Of a stretch of DNA of 64,000 nucleotides, positions 55,059-64,000 are shown in pieces (positions within the stretch are counted from its first letter, which is position 1; the number at the start of each line of letters is the position of its first letter). The translations under genes were made by a program, and so were the position numbers. The stretch spans positions 112,708-176,707 of the forward strand of contig NZ_FUXZ01000006.1 in the NCBI RefSeq assembly GCF_900167115.1, in the 5' to 3' direction. Source of the DNA: Eubacterium uniforme (lineage in GTDB: Bacteria; Bacillota; Clostridia; Lachnospirales; Lachnospiraceae). The notes below the pieces were generated by a model. That model made no database searches. It was not told the DNA's origin and saw only the letters and a list, made by a program, of their open reading frames with translations.

Positions 55059-55976
55059 ATGATTAAGAAGAACGAAAGAATAGGAAAAGTATTTGGTTAT
55101 ATTGGAGTTACAGCATTAGCAATTTGTTCAGTAGCAGGTTTAACAGGAACATATGAAGTAAGCGCAAAGGAAAAGAAAGCTACAAAGAGCTCAGCATATG
55201 TACATTTATTTGAAGGTGTTGAGACTGGTAAAGCAAGCAAGGCAGAAACAGTTGGAGATTATACATTCTGTTATGATGGTGAACATGTAATGGTTTCTTC
55301 AAAGAGTGAGAAAGAATATGAAGAAACAGCTATCAATAAGGACAGCGCATTCACAAATGGAAAAACATTATATTTTACAAAAGGTATGAAAGTTTATAAG
55401 TTAAACTTAAAAACAAAGAAGTTTAAAAAGGTAGCTACAGTTAAGAAGACAAAAAAGAATTTAAAGTCAGAGCCAGATTTTATCGGTATCAATACAATCG
55501 TTAAAAACAGAATTTACTTAACAAGATATAGCTGGGGTTCATATAGAAATGATCTCTTTAGTTTAAATACAAAGACAAATAAGGTTAATAAAGAAACTAA
55601 AGGCGAATTTGCTGCAATCAATGGTAAATACGCTGTAATCAAAAAGAAATTCACAACAGATGTTAGTGCTTGTGAATATGATTTAGTTAAGTTTACAAAT
55701 AAGGGACTTAAGAATATTAAGAAACTCTGCGATAATGGTATGTATTGTGGTGAAGTAGGTGGAAAATTCTACTTTATGGAATATAAGAATGATGAACTTA
55801 GTGCTGGTGATTTATACAGATGCAATAAGACTGGTAAGAACACAAAATTTCTCGGAACTATCAAAGGTAATAACGGTGAAGACGTTGTCGTTTTTAGTGT
55901 TAAGAAAACACAGTGTACAGTTAGTGTTGGCGGAACAGAAAAGACATTTAATTACAAAACAAAGAGTTTTAAATAA
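55059..55976 (+). CDS. secreted propeller-like protein (DUF5050-like)
   Basis: The 305-residue exported protein has a signal peptide (cut near VSA) and repeated short beta segments such as GKTLYFTKGMKVYKLNLKTKKFKKV, NRIYLTRYSWGSYRNDLFSLN and GKFYFMEYKNDELSAGDLYRCN. This is the pattern of DUF5050-type propellers of secreted Clostridial proteins, though the match is by style only. GATAAGGAG precedes the start; a bidirectional terminator follows. Confidence 0.72.
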   Translation: MIKKNERIGKVFGYIGVTALAICSVAGLTGTYEVSAKEKKATKSSAYVHLFEGVETGKASKAETVGDYTFCYDGEHVMVSSKSEKEYEETAINKDSAFTNGKTLYFTKGMKVYKLNLKTKKFKKVATVKKTKKNLKSEPDFIGINTIVKNRIYLTRYSWGSYRNDLFSLNTKTNKVNKETKGEFAAINGKYAVIKKKFTTDVSACEYDLVKFTNKGLKNIKKLCDNGMYCGEVGGKFYFMEYKNDELSAGDLYRCNKTGKNTKFLGTIKGNNGEDVVVFSVKKTQCTVSVGGTEKTFNYKTKSFK

Positions 55977-55987
55977 TTATTCATAAA

Positions 55988-56018
55988 ACAAGGACTATGG
56001 TCAATGACCATAGTCCTC
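55988..56018. terminator. bidirectional terminator
   Basis: AGGACTATGGTCA / TGACCATAGTCCT stem between convergent genes. Confidence 0.9.
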
Positions 56019-56063
56019 TTTATTTTAAATATCTATAAACTATTTTTGCATGAGATTAATTTA

Positions 56064-58991
56064 TTATTCTGCAGGAAATGCTCCCTCAAATGGTGGTGGG
56101 CCAAATCCTTCGTGCTCCTTAACTTCTGTTGAAGCAGTTGCTTCTGTCTTTGTATCTCCACATACAAGAGTATATGTTTCTCCATTCTTAATATTTGCTG
56201 AAGAATATAAAACATATCTAAGTGCCTTGCTTGCAATTTCAGAAAATACTATATTTCCTTTAGAATCAACTATCTTATAATAACTTCCAACTTCAATTCC
56301 AAGAGGTGAAGTTCCTCTATCAAAATCCATTGGTGGTGGAGGTGGCATAAATCCTTCGCCTGGATTAAATCCTTCGCCATCTCCTGGGAATCCTGGAGGA
56401 GGTCCACCTGGACCACCATGCTCATTTCCACCAAACTGTATTACTGGTTGCTTAAGTATAGTTGGATCTTCTGGCATTCCCATATCACCAACTGAAAGTA
56501 ATGTAACACCATCTCCAATGTAATAATCATCATTACAATCTATAGGTGAATTACCTGGAGCAACAGCACCATATGCAAGTACTTTTCCGCCATATGCATA
56601 GAATGCACCGTTACAATCGATACCATCACCATTTGCTGAAAATGTTCCTTCATAATCGCTATTATCTTCAAGAACACCAAAACCGTTAGTTACATGTAAC
56701 TTATAGTCATGTTTTTTATCATCTGCAATGTAGACATTTATTTCACCTGTGTAAATTCTAAAACATCCACCTGGACGTGAATATGTGTCTCTTGCATATT
56801 TTTCTTCTTTTTCATCTTCATATGTATAAACAACTTTATACTTTTCTGTTGCATTAATACCATCATCATATGTGTATGTGTAAAGATATGGTGAATCATT
56901 TCCACCATCTGTACCAAGAATAAGATTCTTAGTTTCTACACCTTCATATGCTCTATTAACATATACCTTACTGTCTCCAGTAATTGATGTATCATTTGCT
57001 ACTGAAATACCATCATCTGAGGCATTAATAACAAGTTTACCGCCTGACATATTAAATGAGTTTTGGCTCTTAATACCATCTTCTGGGCATCCTAAGATAA
57101 CCTGATTTTCACCACATGTTGTAAGGTTACTATCTTTTTGTTCTTCTTCAAAATCTTCATCAGGACTAGCTGCATAACCATCCTTTGGTGGTTGCTGTCC
57201 ATTCATAGGAGGCATACCTCCTTCAGCACCATATTTAACACCTGTATTTGTTGTATCAAGATTGATATAACCACCTGTGATATTTAATCCACCACTTGCA
57301 TCTTTATGATACTCTTCTCCAGCAACTAATTTACTTATTGGTTTAACCGATTTATATATATAATAGTAATCTTTTGAACCAACCTTAATTCCCTTATGAC
57401 TACCTGTATCTACATTAATATATTCGCTCTTACTTGAACTTGTGAAACCATCTTTTTTAATTAATGTATTATAATTTCCTTCACCAAGTTCCTCATTGTA
57501 ATAGTTAAGACCTGCATTTTCAAAATATGTCTTAATTACAACGTTACCACCTGAAATATTTGCTTCTTCAGCCTGAATACCATCACCATAAACATTATCA
57601 GCTTTTAAGTATCCACCTGAAATATTAACTGAATAATTTTTTGCATTAACTGCATCATCACCAGAATATAATACTTCAACAACACCACCTGTAATATCTA
57701 CAGTTCCATTCTTAGACTTAATAGCAGAACCTTTATTTGATGTCAACTTAAGATTTCCACCTGAAATCTTAACGCCACCTTCGCCATTAGCTCCAGTACC
57801 ATCTAAGCAATCGCCATTTGTTGTAACATTAATGTTACCACTCTTAATATTAAGTGTACCCTTAGTTACAATACCATCAGCTGGATCTTTACCAGCATAT
57901 TCTGTATTAACATCCATTGAATCAACAACATTAAGCACACCGTTACCGCCATTTACAATTGTAAGTGTTGAAGACTTTTCTTCATTTGCTTCCTGATTAA
58001 TAATAGCCTTAGGTTCATTTACAAATGAATCATTACCAAGTATATTATTCTCACCTACTAAAGTGATTTTTACATTAGTACCAGCAAACATTGAAACTGA
58101 TGAATTATCACCCTTTGTTGTCTGTGCTAACTTAGTATTATCAATAGTAAAATTATCAAAAATCAAATTAACTTTATCACTAGATACAACGAAAACAGCA
58201 TCCTTAACTGCACCTGTAAATGCATAAGTTCCTTCTGCTGTAATTAAAACTCTAGTAACACCCTTCATAACTCCAACAGTAATGCCTTCAGGTTTTACTT
58301 CTTCACCATTTACTTTAATGCTTGTACCTTCTTCAGCAAATGCAACTACAGGAGTTGTTTCTGTGACCTTACTTGCTTCTTCATCAACCTTAGCATTATC
58401 CTCATATGAAATTTCTGGAATTTCAAAATCCTTTTCATCATATGGTTGCTTAAAATTATTTACGATGTCTTTTGAATCTTCTTTTGTTTCGGAAGTTTTT
58501 TTATCATCCTTAACATTTTTGTCATCTGTCTTCTTCTCTGTTTTTTTCTGATTGTCATTTGTTTCATTAGAGATTACATATTTATATTCGTATAATCTCT
58601 TCGATTTTTTAGCCATCTTATTAAGCTTCTTTGTTGAAACTTTCTTTGACTTTTTAACTGAGAGAAGTTTTAAAGTTGTAGTCTTTTTAAATGTAAATTT
58701 CTTAGACTTTCCAGCTTTAATTACTTTACTCTTCTTAAACTTCTTACCAGTTGTGAAATAAACTTTGTAGTTTTTCTTAGCTTTAACTTTTACTTTTACT
58801 TTTTTTGCATAAGTTCCAGCATTTTTACTAATCTTAAATCCAACCGGTTTTTTCTTTTTGTACTTCTTTGTAGAAGCACTCTTGATTGCCTTATTCTTAG
58901 ACGCTGCTTGTGCAGATGTTGGAACATATGCAAATGAAAGCGCCAAACTAAGAACAACGGCTATGGTCTTCTTTATGACTCTTTTGTTCAT
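56064..58991 (-). CDS. secreted Cthe_2159-like carbohydrate-binding beta-helix protein
   Basis: The 975-residue exported protein has a signal peptide (MNKRVIKKTIAVVLSLALSF, cut near AQAA), a Lys-rich N-terminal domain, and from about residue 220 a repeated beta-helix rich in GTLNIKSGNINVTTNGDCLDG, ISGGNLKLTSNKGSAIKSKNG and DGINATEK motifs, typical of the Cthe_2159 family, which binds pectic acid with calcium. Two Pro/Gly-rich linkers (GGMPPMNGQQPPKDG; PGGPPPGFPG) flank the last part. Predicted to bind acidic polysaccharides at the surface. GAAAGGAAGG before the start. Confidence 0.85.
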   Translation of the reverse strand: MNKRVIKKTIAVVLSLALSFAYVPTSAQAASKNKAIKSASTKKYKKKKPVGFKISKNAGTYAKKVKVKVKAKKNYKVYFTTGKKFKKSKVIKAGKSKKFTFKKTTTLKLLSVKKSKKVSTKKLNKMAKKSKRLYEYKYVISNETNDNQKKTEKKTDDKNVKDDKKTSETKEDSKDIVNNFKQPYDEKDFEIPEISYEDNAKVDEEASKVTETTPVVAFAEEGTSIKVNGEEVKPEGITVGVMKGVTRVLITAEGTYAFTGAVKDAVFVVSSDKVNLIFDNFTIDNTKLAQTTKGDNSSVSMFAGTNVKITLVGENNILGNDSFVNEPKAIINQEANEEKSSTLTIVNGGNGVLNVVDSMDVNTEYAGKDPADGIVTKGTLNIKSGNINVTTNGDCLDGTGANGEGGVKISGGNLKLTSNKGSAIKSKNGTVDITGGVVEVLYSGDDAVNAKNYSVNISGGYLKADNVYGDGIQAEEANISGGNVVIKTYFENAGLNYYNEELGEGNYNTLIKKDGFTSSSKSEYINVDTGSHKGIKVGSKDYYYIYKSVKPISKLVAGEEYHKDASGGLNITGGYINLDTTNTGVKYGAEGGMPPMNGQQPPKDGYAASPDEDFEEEQKDSNLTTCGENQVILGCPEDGIKSQNSFNMSGGKLVINASDDGISVANDTSITGDSKVYVNRAYEGVETKNLILGTDGGNDSPYLYTYTYDDGINATEKYKVVYTYEDEKEEKYARDTYSRPGGCFRIYTGEINVYIADDKKHDYKLHVTNGFGVLEDNSDYEGTFSANGDGIDCNGAFYAYGGKVLAYGAVAPGNSPIDCNDDYYIGDGVTLLSVGDMGMPEDPTILKQPVIQFGGNEHGGPGGPPPGFPGDGEGFNPGEGFMPPPPPMDFDRGTSPLGIEVGSYYKIVDSKGNIVFSEIASKALRYVLYSSANIKNGETYTLVCGDTKTEATASTEVKEHEGFGPPPFEGAFPAE

Positions 58992-59049
58992 ATTGAAACC
59001 TTCCTTTCTTTTTTCTTTTTTTCCCCATTATCTTTAAACAAATTTATAT

Positions 59050-59113
59050 ATTTGTTTTTCAAACTTTTGTTCGAAAAACAAAATGGACGCTTCCTTTCGG
59101 AAACGCCCATTAT
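59050..59113 (-). terminator. terminator-like hairpins upstream of the Cthe_2159-like gene
   Basis: On the minus strand a GGCGTTTCC/GGAAGCGTCC stem with T-run (59083-59113) is followed by a second inverted repeat, TTTGTTTTTC / GAAAAACAAA (59050-59080). They follow the 59295 array on the minus strand and precede the gene at 58991, so they could end a transcript carrying the array or act as a leader attenuator. Confidence 0.6.
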
Positions 59114-59294
59114 TTTTAAATTATTTAAACACGTGACTAATTTTACTTTAAAAATCGAAATTTGTCAAACACTGACATTAATTGTTCTGATGATCTAATG
59201 TTTTTAAAACTGATCTGATGTTATGATTCATAATATTTATTTTTTCATAGATTTAGTCTTTTTTTACTCTAATTGACTTGAATTCTATTGGCAT

Positions 59295-59560
59295 ATGCTT
59301 TCCTTTTTGGCTATTTTTTCAAAAAAGAAAGACTTTTTCTCTTTAATTTACTTGTTTTTCATCAACATATGCTTTCCTTTTTGGCTATTTTTTCTAAAAA
59401 GAAAGACTTTTTCTCTTTACTCTACTTGTTTTTCATCAACAAATGCTTTCCTTTTAGCTTTTTTCTCTAAAAGGAAAGACTTTTTCTCTTTACTCTACTT
59501 GTTTTTCATCAACAAATGCTTTCCTTTTAGTCATTTTACAAAAAATGGAGAAAAAGCATT
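59295..59560 (-). repeat. second array of 74-bp hairpin repeats
   Basis: About 3.5 units of 74 bp fill the gap before a small gene remnant. They share the design of the array at 50075: a CTTTCCTTTT arm, AT-rich loop, AAAAGAAAG arm, then ACTTGTTTTTCATCAAC in place of ACTTGCTTTTGTAAC. One unit has perfect 12-bp arms (CTTTCCTTTTAG / CTAAAAGGAAAG). The reading frame through it is a low-complexity artefact. Region 58992-60115 holds this array, hairpins and two gene remnants. Confidence 0.85.
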
Positions 59561-59732
59561 TACAAATTTATTCTCAGCAGCTAAAAAAAAAGTTAAAAAC
59601 CAAGAAATCAATCATGATGATCTTTCCAGTAAAGGATGTGCAAAACTTTTAAAAAAGAAATATTCAAAAACTATATTTAAGGATTTTGCAAAATGGCTAA
59701 ATAACAATCCTCAGTTTATAAGTGAATATTAA
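59532..59732 (+). pseudogene. short C-terminal gene remnant
   Basis: The last 66 codons of an otherwise artefactual frame read like a real protein end (NGEKAFTNLFSAAKKK, DDLSSKGCAKLLKKKYSKTI, WLNNNPQFISEY). The start is replaced by the repeat array. A terminator follows. No family recognised. Confidence 0.5.
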
Positions 59733-59735
59733 ACT

Positions 59736-59766
59736 AAGGGAGCATCAAAATTGATGCTCCCTTAAC
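59736..59766. terminator. intrinsic terminator
   Basis: AAGGGAGCATCA / TGATGCTCCCTT stem with flanking A/T, between the two remnants. Confidence 0.88.
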
Positions 59767-59778
59767 TATTTAGATTAA

Positions 59779-59946
59779 TTATTTAAAAATATTCTCGAAT
59801 GTAATATCTCTTAACTGTTCAGGTGATTCCTTAATGAAATTATTGTCAAATTCATCATTATCGATTGGATTGCTGTAATCAATTTCATCTAAGTTTCCCA
59901 AATATAAAATGTGACCACAAAAATATTTTTTATTGTTTCTTTGATG
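59779..59946 (-). pseudogene. C-terminal gene remnant
   Basis: An open minus-strand frame of 55 codons without start reads KKYFCGHILYLGNLDEIDYS, then NPIDNDEFDNNFIKESP and EQLRDITFENIFK before a stop. Codon use and composition are protein-like, and it ends at the terminator. A stop codon lies just upstream. It is probably a deleted gene end. No family recognised. Confidence 0.55.
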
Positions 59947-60115
59947 TTACAGCAAATAAAAAGCATTGTCCAGCCTCAATCAAAAAACACATTTTCTACA
60001 AATCTCTTTCACAAGATGTTCACATTTACCAATTATCATAAGACAAGTGTTTTGTTTTCTATGAATACAGTAAACCCAAAAGAAAACAAATAATTTAATA
60101 TAGGAGAATCAAACG

Positions 60116-61675
60116 ATGAAAAAACAATCTATACTTATTACAATCCTTATATCCACGATGCTTATCACATCATGCGGTAAAGATCAAAAAAAATCAGCAA
60201 CAACTGAAACGGAAAGTATCACAGCAACAACCTCTGACAAAACCAATGATACTATACATTTAATAAACAAAATGACTGATACTGAGAAAGCTCGTGTAGA
60301 TATGCATGATCTCACCCTACTTGACCAAACCCCAAAATCAACGAAGAAAAAAGAACATACAGTAAGCGTGGAATTTGAAACCCGAACAAAAGAGTCTGCC
60401 TTACAGGAACTTAAAGAAAGCCGAGAATATATGACTGATAAAGAATACAAACAATCATATAAAAATATTAAAAATTCAAAAGGAATTTATCCTTATGAAT
60501 ACATAAAATACATTTTGGTAGACGGTAAAATACCATATTATCAAATACCTGATGAACACTATGACGGCGGTGAATATACTTTAACAATGGCTAAAACCGA
60601 CGAAAATGGTGAGACAGTTTTCGAAAAAAACGGGAAAGCAGTTTTCGAAGAAAAAAAATTTAAGAATTTTGACGAATATTTAGAATATATTAAAAGTGAT
60701 TTAAAAGAAAAATTCAGTTGTACAGATGCAGAAGCAGAGAATGGTGCCGAGCAAATTGTAGCGGCACATAAAGCCTTGGTAAATAAATCCTACGAAGTTC
60801 TTCCAAAAGGAACTGTAGATCCAGAAGACCCAGATTATTATTCCATAAAAGATCCTGATGCCGATTACCGCGACCAATGGGAATACGACAAGGAATCTGT
60901 TGAAAAAATACGTGATTCTATCCGCGAAATCAGTATCTATGATGAGGAAATGGATGTGGAATTCCAGGCTGAGGTAACTCTCCCTGCAGATTACGATAAT
61001 AATAAAACATATCCCGTAATACTGCTTACCGACGGTGTATACCGCTTCGGTAACTGTCCTGAAATGAAGGCTGCTATGGATAATGGTGAGTCCAGTGATG
61101 TAATTCTTGTAGCTTTAAGCTATAGCTATAAACTGAACGGAAGAGATGAAGAAAACCGATTCAACCACCTTATTCTTAAACGTAAAGAGCTTGATGACTT
61201 TATAACAGATAACCTAATGCCGTACCTGGGAGAAAACTTCAATATTGATTACACAAACTCAACTCTATATGGACATTCAAACGGCGGAGTATTTGCTCAC
61301 TATGCAATGTTTAATTCCGACCTCTATGAAAATCAGCCTTTTGGTAAATATATAATTGGAAGTCCTGCATTCTGGTGCTTATACGAAGATCCTGACACAT
61401 TAAATCTTGAAGGATATCTTAATGATTATAGTTATTTTGATAGAAATACCGAATTAAAGAAGTCTGTATTCTTATGCGGAGGTTCCAAAGAAGATCCTGA
61501 TTACGCTGATAGATACAACGGAAATCCTTCCACTTTGGAAGGGCTCAAAAATCTTAACGAAAGACTTAAAACCCACGGAGCAGATGTAACCTACAAACTT
61601 TACGAATCGCACCACTGGCAGTACATCCCTGATATGCTGCTTGAATACCAAAAAGATACATATCCAACAAAATAA
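60116..61675 (+). CDS. esterase-type lipoprotein (enterochelin esterase/feruloyl esterase fold)
   Basis: The 519-residue protein has a lipoprotein signal (lipobox LITSC, residues 17-21), a variable linker, a mostly unknown N-terminal part (50-270) and an alpha/beta-hydrolase domain (about 280-515) of the esterase D/Fes type: TLPADYDNNKTYPVILLTDG, nucleophile S388 in YGHSNGG and ESHHWQYIP with the catalytic His near 499. It probably cleaves an ester on an external substrate such as plant polysaccharide or siderophore; which is not shown. ATAGGAG site. Confidence 0.85.
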   Translation: MKKQSILITILISTMLITSCGKDQKKSATTETESITATTSDKTNDTIHLINKMTDTEKARVDMHDLTLLDQTPKSTKKKEHTVSVEFETRTKESALQELKESREYMTDKEYKQSYKNIKNSKGIYPYEYIKYILVDGKIPYYQIPDEHYDGGEYTLTMAKTDENGETVFEKNGKAVFEEKKFKNFDEYLEYIKSDLKEKFSCTDAEAENGAEQIVAAHKALVNKSYEVLPKGTVDPEDPDYYSIKDPDADYRDQWEYDKESVEKIRDSIREISIYDEEMDVEFQAEVTLPADYDNNKTYPVILLTDGVYRFGNCPEMKAAMDNGESSDVILVALSYSYKLNGRDEENRFNHLILKRKELDDFITDNLMPYLGENFNIDYTNSTLYGHSNGGVFAHYAMFNSDLYENQPFGKYIIGSPAFWCLYEDPDTLNLEGYLNDYSYFDRNTELKKSVFLCGGSKEDPDYADRYNGNPSTLEGLKNLNERLKTHGADVTYKLYESHHWQYIPDMLLEYQKDTYPTK

Positions 61676-61678
61676 TAA

Positions 61679-61715
61679 TAGGGTAATCAAACTCGTTGAG
61701 GGTTTGATTATCCTA
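61679..61715 (+). terminator. intrinsic terminator
   Basis: GGGTAATCAAAC / GTTTGATTATCC stem immediately after the esterase gene, with TAAATT following. Confidence 0.8.
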
Positions 61716-61738
61716 AATTACTTTTGTCTTTCACAAAT

Positions 61739-63610
61739 TTATTTAGATACTTCAATATTTGATTTTATATTATATGTTATATTAGATTTAAACGAAACCT
61801 TTTCAGATCGATAAAAAGTTATCCCATCATTATTAAATGAATATATATTATACACTCCTGGTATTACTCTCATTTTATAATTTCCTTCATTATCGGTATA
61901 TGTATATTCGCTTCTTCCAACATTATGAGCTGTACCATATAATTTATTAAACCCATATGCAATACCATATTCATATCCATAATAATTATCACAATAAATT
62001 TTCTCATTCTTAATAGGATTTCCTAATGCATCAGTGAATTTTCCAGAAACCACAACACCTTCTACCAAATTAAGTTTATACGGAACAACTAATTCCTTTC
62101 CATCTTTTGTAGTTGCAGTTATTGTTATATTATATGTACCCGGTTTAACATCTAATTTATAATCCTTAACTCTAATATATCCACTTTTTGTAATCTCAGT
62201 ATTATCAGGAAGTCCTGTTGCCTTATAATCAACACATGATTTATACGCATTTATACAATCATTCCATTTGTCTAATGTTGAAAGCACTATAGGAATATAC
62301 TCTTCATCCCCTTCTATATATCCATCTTCGTAACTAGAATTAGCCTTATATGCAAGATATGTATCTTCATGCGCCCTTGCATACACTGTTTCCTTATCAC
62401 CTGCAAAGAAATGATAATTACAATACTTTTTATTTCCATTAGCATCTTCAGCTAAAACTACCATTTTATAATCATAATATGGTTTTTTAAATTCAAGTGA
62501 ATACTCATCTGTTCCACCATATTTTAGAACAACATCTTTATCCTTCGGAATATCTATTATAGTGTATTTTATAGGTTCACATCTATCTCCATAAATACCT
62601 TCATTTTGATATCCATCAAAAAAATTACCAAAATGCATAATTACATGCGTATCTGTACTATACATATAGTATATATCAACACTATTACCTTCGAATAAAG
62701 CATCAAATCTTACGCATTCATCCACTACTTGTTCCTTTGTTTTAATACCTGGATGCATATCTATTTTTACATTGATGTATGAACCAAAATATACCTTTCT
62801 ATTTAAAACCACTTCATAATGAATATTATCAGTTGTATTTAGACTTACTATTCTATAATCAAAATACTCCTTGCCTTCAGCAAGATGCTTACTAGATACT
62901 TTTATATCACCAGGTTCTATTACTTTTTTTCTAGAAAGTTCTATATCTAAACTATTTAAACCTCTAACTTTTATGCTTTTGATTTCTGTCGAATCCACAA
63001 CCTGAAGTTTAGAATCACTTACATTCACATTACAAACTGCTTTCTTCTTACTTCCATCAGTTGCTTTTACCGTTATCTTTGCAATTCCTGCAGCGCGTGC
63101 CTTAATAACACCCTTCTTAGTAACTGTAGCTACTTTCTTATTACTTGATGTGTATTTTAAAGTTTTATTTACATTCTTAGCAGGCTTAAGCTTAGCTTTT
63201 AATTTATATTTCTCACCTGCATTAAGATTAATTTTTTTCACGCCAAGCTTAATCTTCTTAACTGCTTTTTTATAAACAACAACCTTTATTGTCTTTTTAA
63301 TCTTTGGATTACTATTTGATATTACAGTAATTTTTGTTTTACCAGCTGTTATTCCTTTAACCGTACCATTTGCTGATACTCTTACAACCTTAGGATTATT
63401 AGTTTTAAAAGAAACTTTTTTATCCTTTAATTGTTTAACTATAGCCTTAAGTTTAACCTTCTTACCTTTAGCAACTCTTACAACTTTTCCAGAAGGTGAC
63501 GAAATTTTTATATTCGGCTTAGCATACGTCATACTACTTAATATCCCAGCAAATGCAAGAGAAGCCACGCTCATAACCATATATTTATTTATACGTTTTA
63601 TTATCTTCAT
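61739..63610 (-). CDS. secreted protein with bacterial Ig-like and carboxypeptidase-regulatory-like domains
   Basis: The 623-residue exported protein has a signal peptide (cut near YAK), two Big2-type Ig-like domains (about 30-200: KISSPSGKVVRVAKGKKV, NAGEKYKLKAKLKPAKNVNK), a large unknown middle, and a C-terminal carboxypeptidase-regulatory-like module (VSGKFTDALGNPIKNEKIYC, YTDNEGNYKMRVIPGVYNI). No catalytic motif was seen. Surface structural protein. It is followed in operon order by nothing, and the gene upstream at 63625 ends 15 bp before it. Confidence 0.8.
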   Translation of the reverse strand: MKIIKRINKYMVMSVASLAFAGILSSMTYAKPNIKISSPSGKVVRVAKGKKVKLKAIVKQLKDKKVSFKTNNPKVVRVSANGTVKGITAGKTKITVISNSNPKIKKTIKVVVYKKAVKKIKLGVKKINLNAGEKYKLKAKLKPAKNVNKTLKYTSSNKKVATVTKKGVIKARAAGIAKITVKATDGSKKKAVCNVNVSDSKLQVVDSTEIKSIKVRGLNSLDIELSRKKVIEPGDIKVSSKHLAEGKEYFDYRIVSLNTTDNIHYEVVLNRKVYFGSYINVKIDMHPGIKTKEQVVDECVRFDALFEGNSVDIYYMYSTDTHVIMHFGNFFDGYQNEGIYGDRCEPIKYTIIDIPKDKDVVLKYGGTDEYSLEFKKPYYDYKMVVLAEDANGNKKYCNYHFFAGDKETVYARAHEDTYLAYKANSSYEDGYIEGDEEYIPIVLSTLDKWNDCINAYKSCVDYKATGLPDNTEITKSGYIRVKDYKLDVKPGTYNITITATTKDGKELVVPYKLNLVEGVVVSGKFTDALGNPIKNEKIYCDNYYGYEYGIAYGFNKLYGTAHNVGRSEYTYTDNEGNYKMRVIPGVYNIYSFNNDGITFYRSEKVSFKSNITYNIKSNIEVSK

Positions 63611-63624
63611 ATTATCCCCTCAAC

Positions 63625-63999
63625 TTAAACTTCTTTTGCCTTAAATCTAACTTTATTAATTCCATCTATAACAAAACCACATGGTTCGATTTCATACATT
63701 TTTCCTGAACTATTACTTACTATGTTTAAATCATAATCATCTATAACTCTATATTTTCCTTTTCTTAAATATCCATATAATACAATCTTATATCTACCTT
63801 GATCATCCGTTACTGCCAAAGTAGACAAATAACGATATTTTCCATTTTTATCACATATAGATACACTACTAGTCAATCTCATGCCATATATTGTATCAAC
63901 TGCAATTCTTACTTCAAAATAATTTGACCTTATATCATATTTTTGACTCTTAGTAAATTTATTTTCATAAGATTTAAAATATGGATTTATGCATCCATT
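63625..63999 (-). CDS. 5'-truncated gene at window edge, carboxypeptidase-regulatory-like end
   Basis: The frame is open from the window edge through 63625, so only the last 124 residues are visible. They contain a regulatory-like beta module (TLAVTDDQGRYKIVLYGYLRKGKYRV) similar to the end of its neighbour. An ATG at 63882 would give a short ORF but is probably internal. It seems to be transcribed with the next gene. Confidence 0.75.
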   Translation of the reverse strand, partial: NGCINPYFKSYENKFTKSQKYDIRSNYFEVRIAVDTIYGMRLTSSVSICDKNGKYRYLSTLAVTDDQGRYKIVLYGYLRKGKYRVIDDYDLNIVSNSSGKMYEIEPCGFVIDGINKVRFKAKEV

Positions 64000-64000
64000 T

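Noticed and set aside
59295-59531. Coding region of a 145-residue plus-strand protein
   Set aside because: The frame translates as Phe/Leu/Lys-rich repeats because it runs through the 74-bp hairpin array; only the end after 59532 looks protein-like.

Overview
The window is AT-rich DNA that looks like the chromosome of a Gram-positive gut Clostridium relative, most plausibly a Lachnospiraceae (Lachnospira/Eubacterium/Roseburia-like). The reasons are the strong GGAGG ribosome sites, sigma-A-type promoters, Gram-positive signal peptides, many Lys-rich secreted proteins with BspA-type leucine-rich or bacterial Ig-like repeats, a Clostridia-style feoA-feoB-Cys-rich protein operon, a DUF4317 protein and a group IIC intron. 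The genus call is an inference; no rRNA or tRNA gene was seen.

Layout. 0-1.8 kb: thiazole synthesis genes thiS-thiG behind a TPP riboswitch. 1.8-11.8 kb: secreted and surface proteins (RsiV-like, BspA-like, SGNH hydrolase, two fibronectin-III paralogues) and a PHP-family hydrolase. 11.8-16.9 kb: a compact operon of response regulator, histidine kinase, immunity-type ABC transporter, a 33-residue Trp/Cys-rich peptide absent from ordinary ORF calls, and a radical SAM/SPASM enzyme; this looks like an uncharacterised RiPP (modified peptide) system. 17-20.6 kb: a DUF4214-type secreted protein and a DUF2442 antitoxin-like gene separated from its probable promoter/operator by a group II intron. 22-25 kb: ferrous iron uptake. 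25-33.4 kb: regulators and a possible defence island (FtsH-like soluble AAA protease, possible PD-(D/E)XK protein, two AbiEi-type antitoxins, one with a decayed AbiEii toxin). 33.6-40.8 kb: a tandem family of large BspA-like secreted proteins, one broken by loss of a 5-bp unit. 41-46 kb: an ABC-2 exporter operon and small unknown genes. 46.9-52.6 kb: a propeller/HD-GYP receptor, an array of about ten 73-bp hairpin repeats, and acetyltransferases with duplicated leaders. 52.9-64 kb: more surface proteins (BspA-like, Cthe_2159-like, esterase lipoprotein, Ig-like proteins) and a second array of the 73-bp hairpin family.

How it works together. Much of the window is cell-surface or secreted, with little core metabolism apart from thiamin and iron. 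The best candidate for a new system is the peptide/radical SAM/ABC/two-component operon: the kinase has no real external domain and the ABC pair is of the peptide-immunity type, so peptide sensing and export or self-protection are probably coupled to maturation. A second unexplained signal is the pair of 73-bp hairpin arrays at 50.1 and 59.3 kb, whose stems keep pairing across units, often through changes that remain G-U pairs only in the minus-strand RNA. All calls come from reading the sequence by eye; no database search was run.
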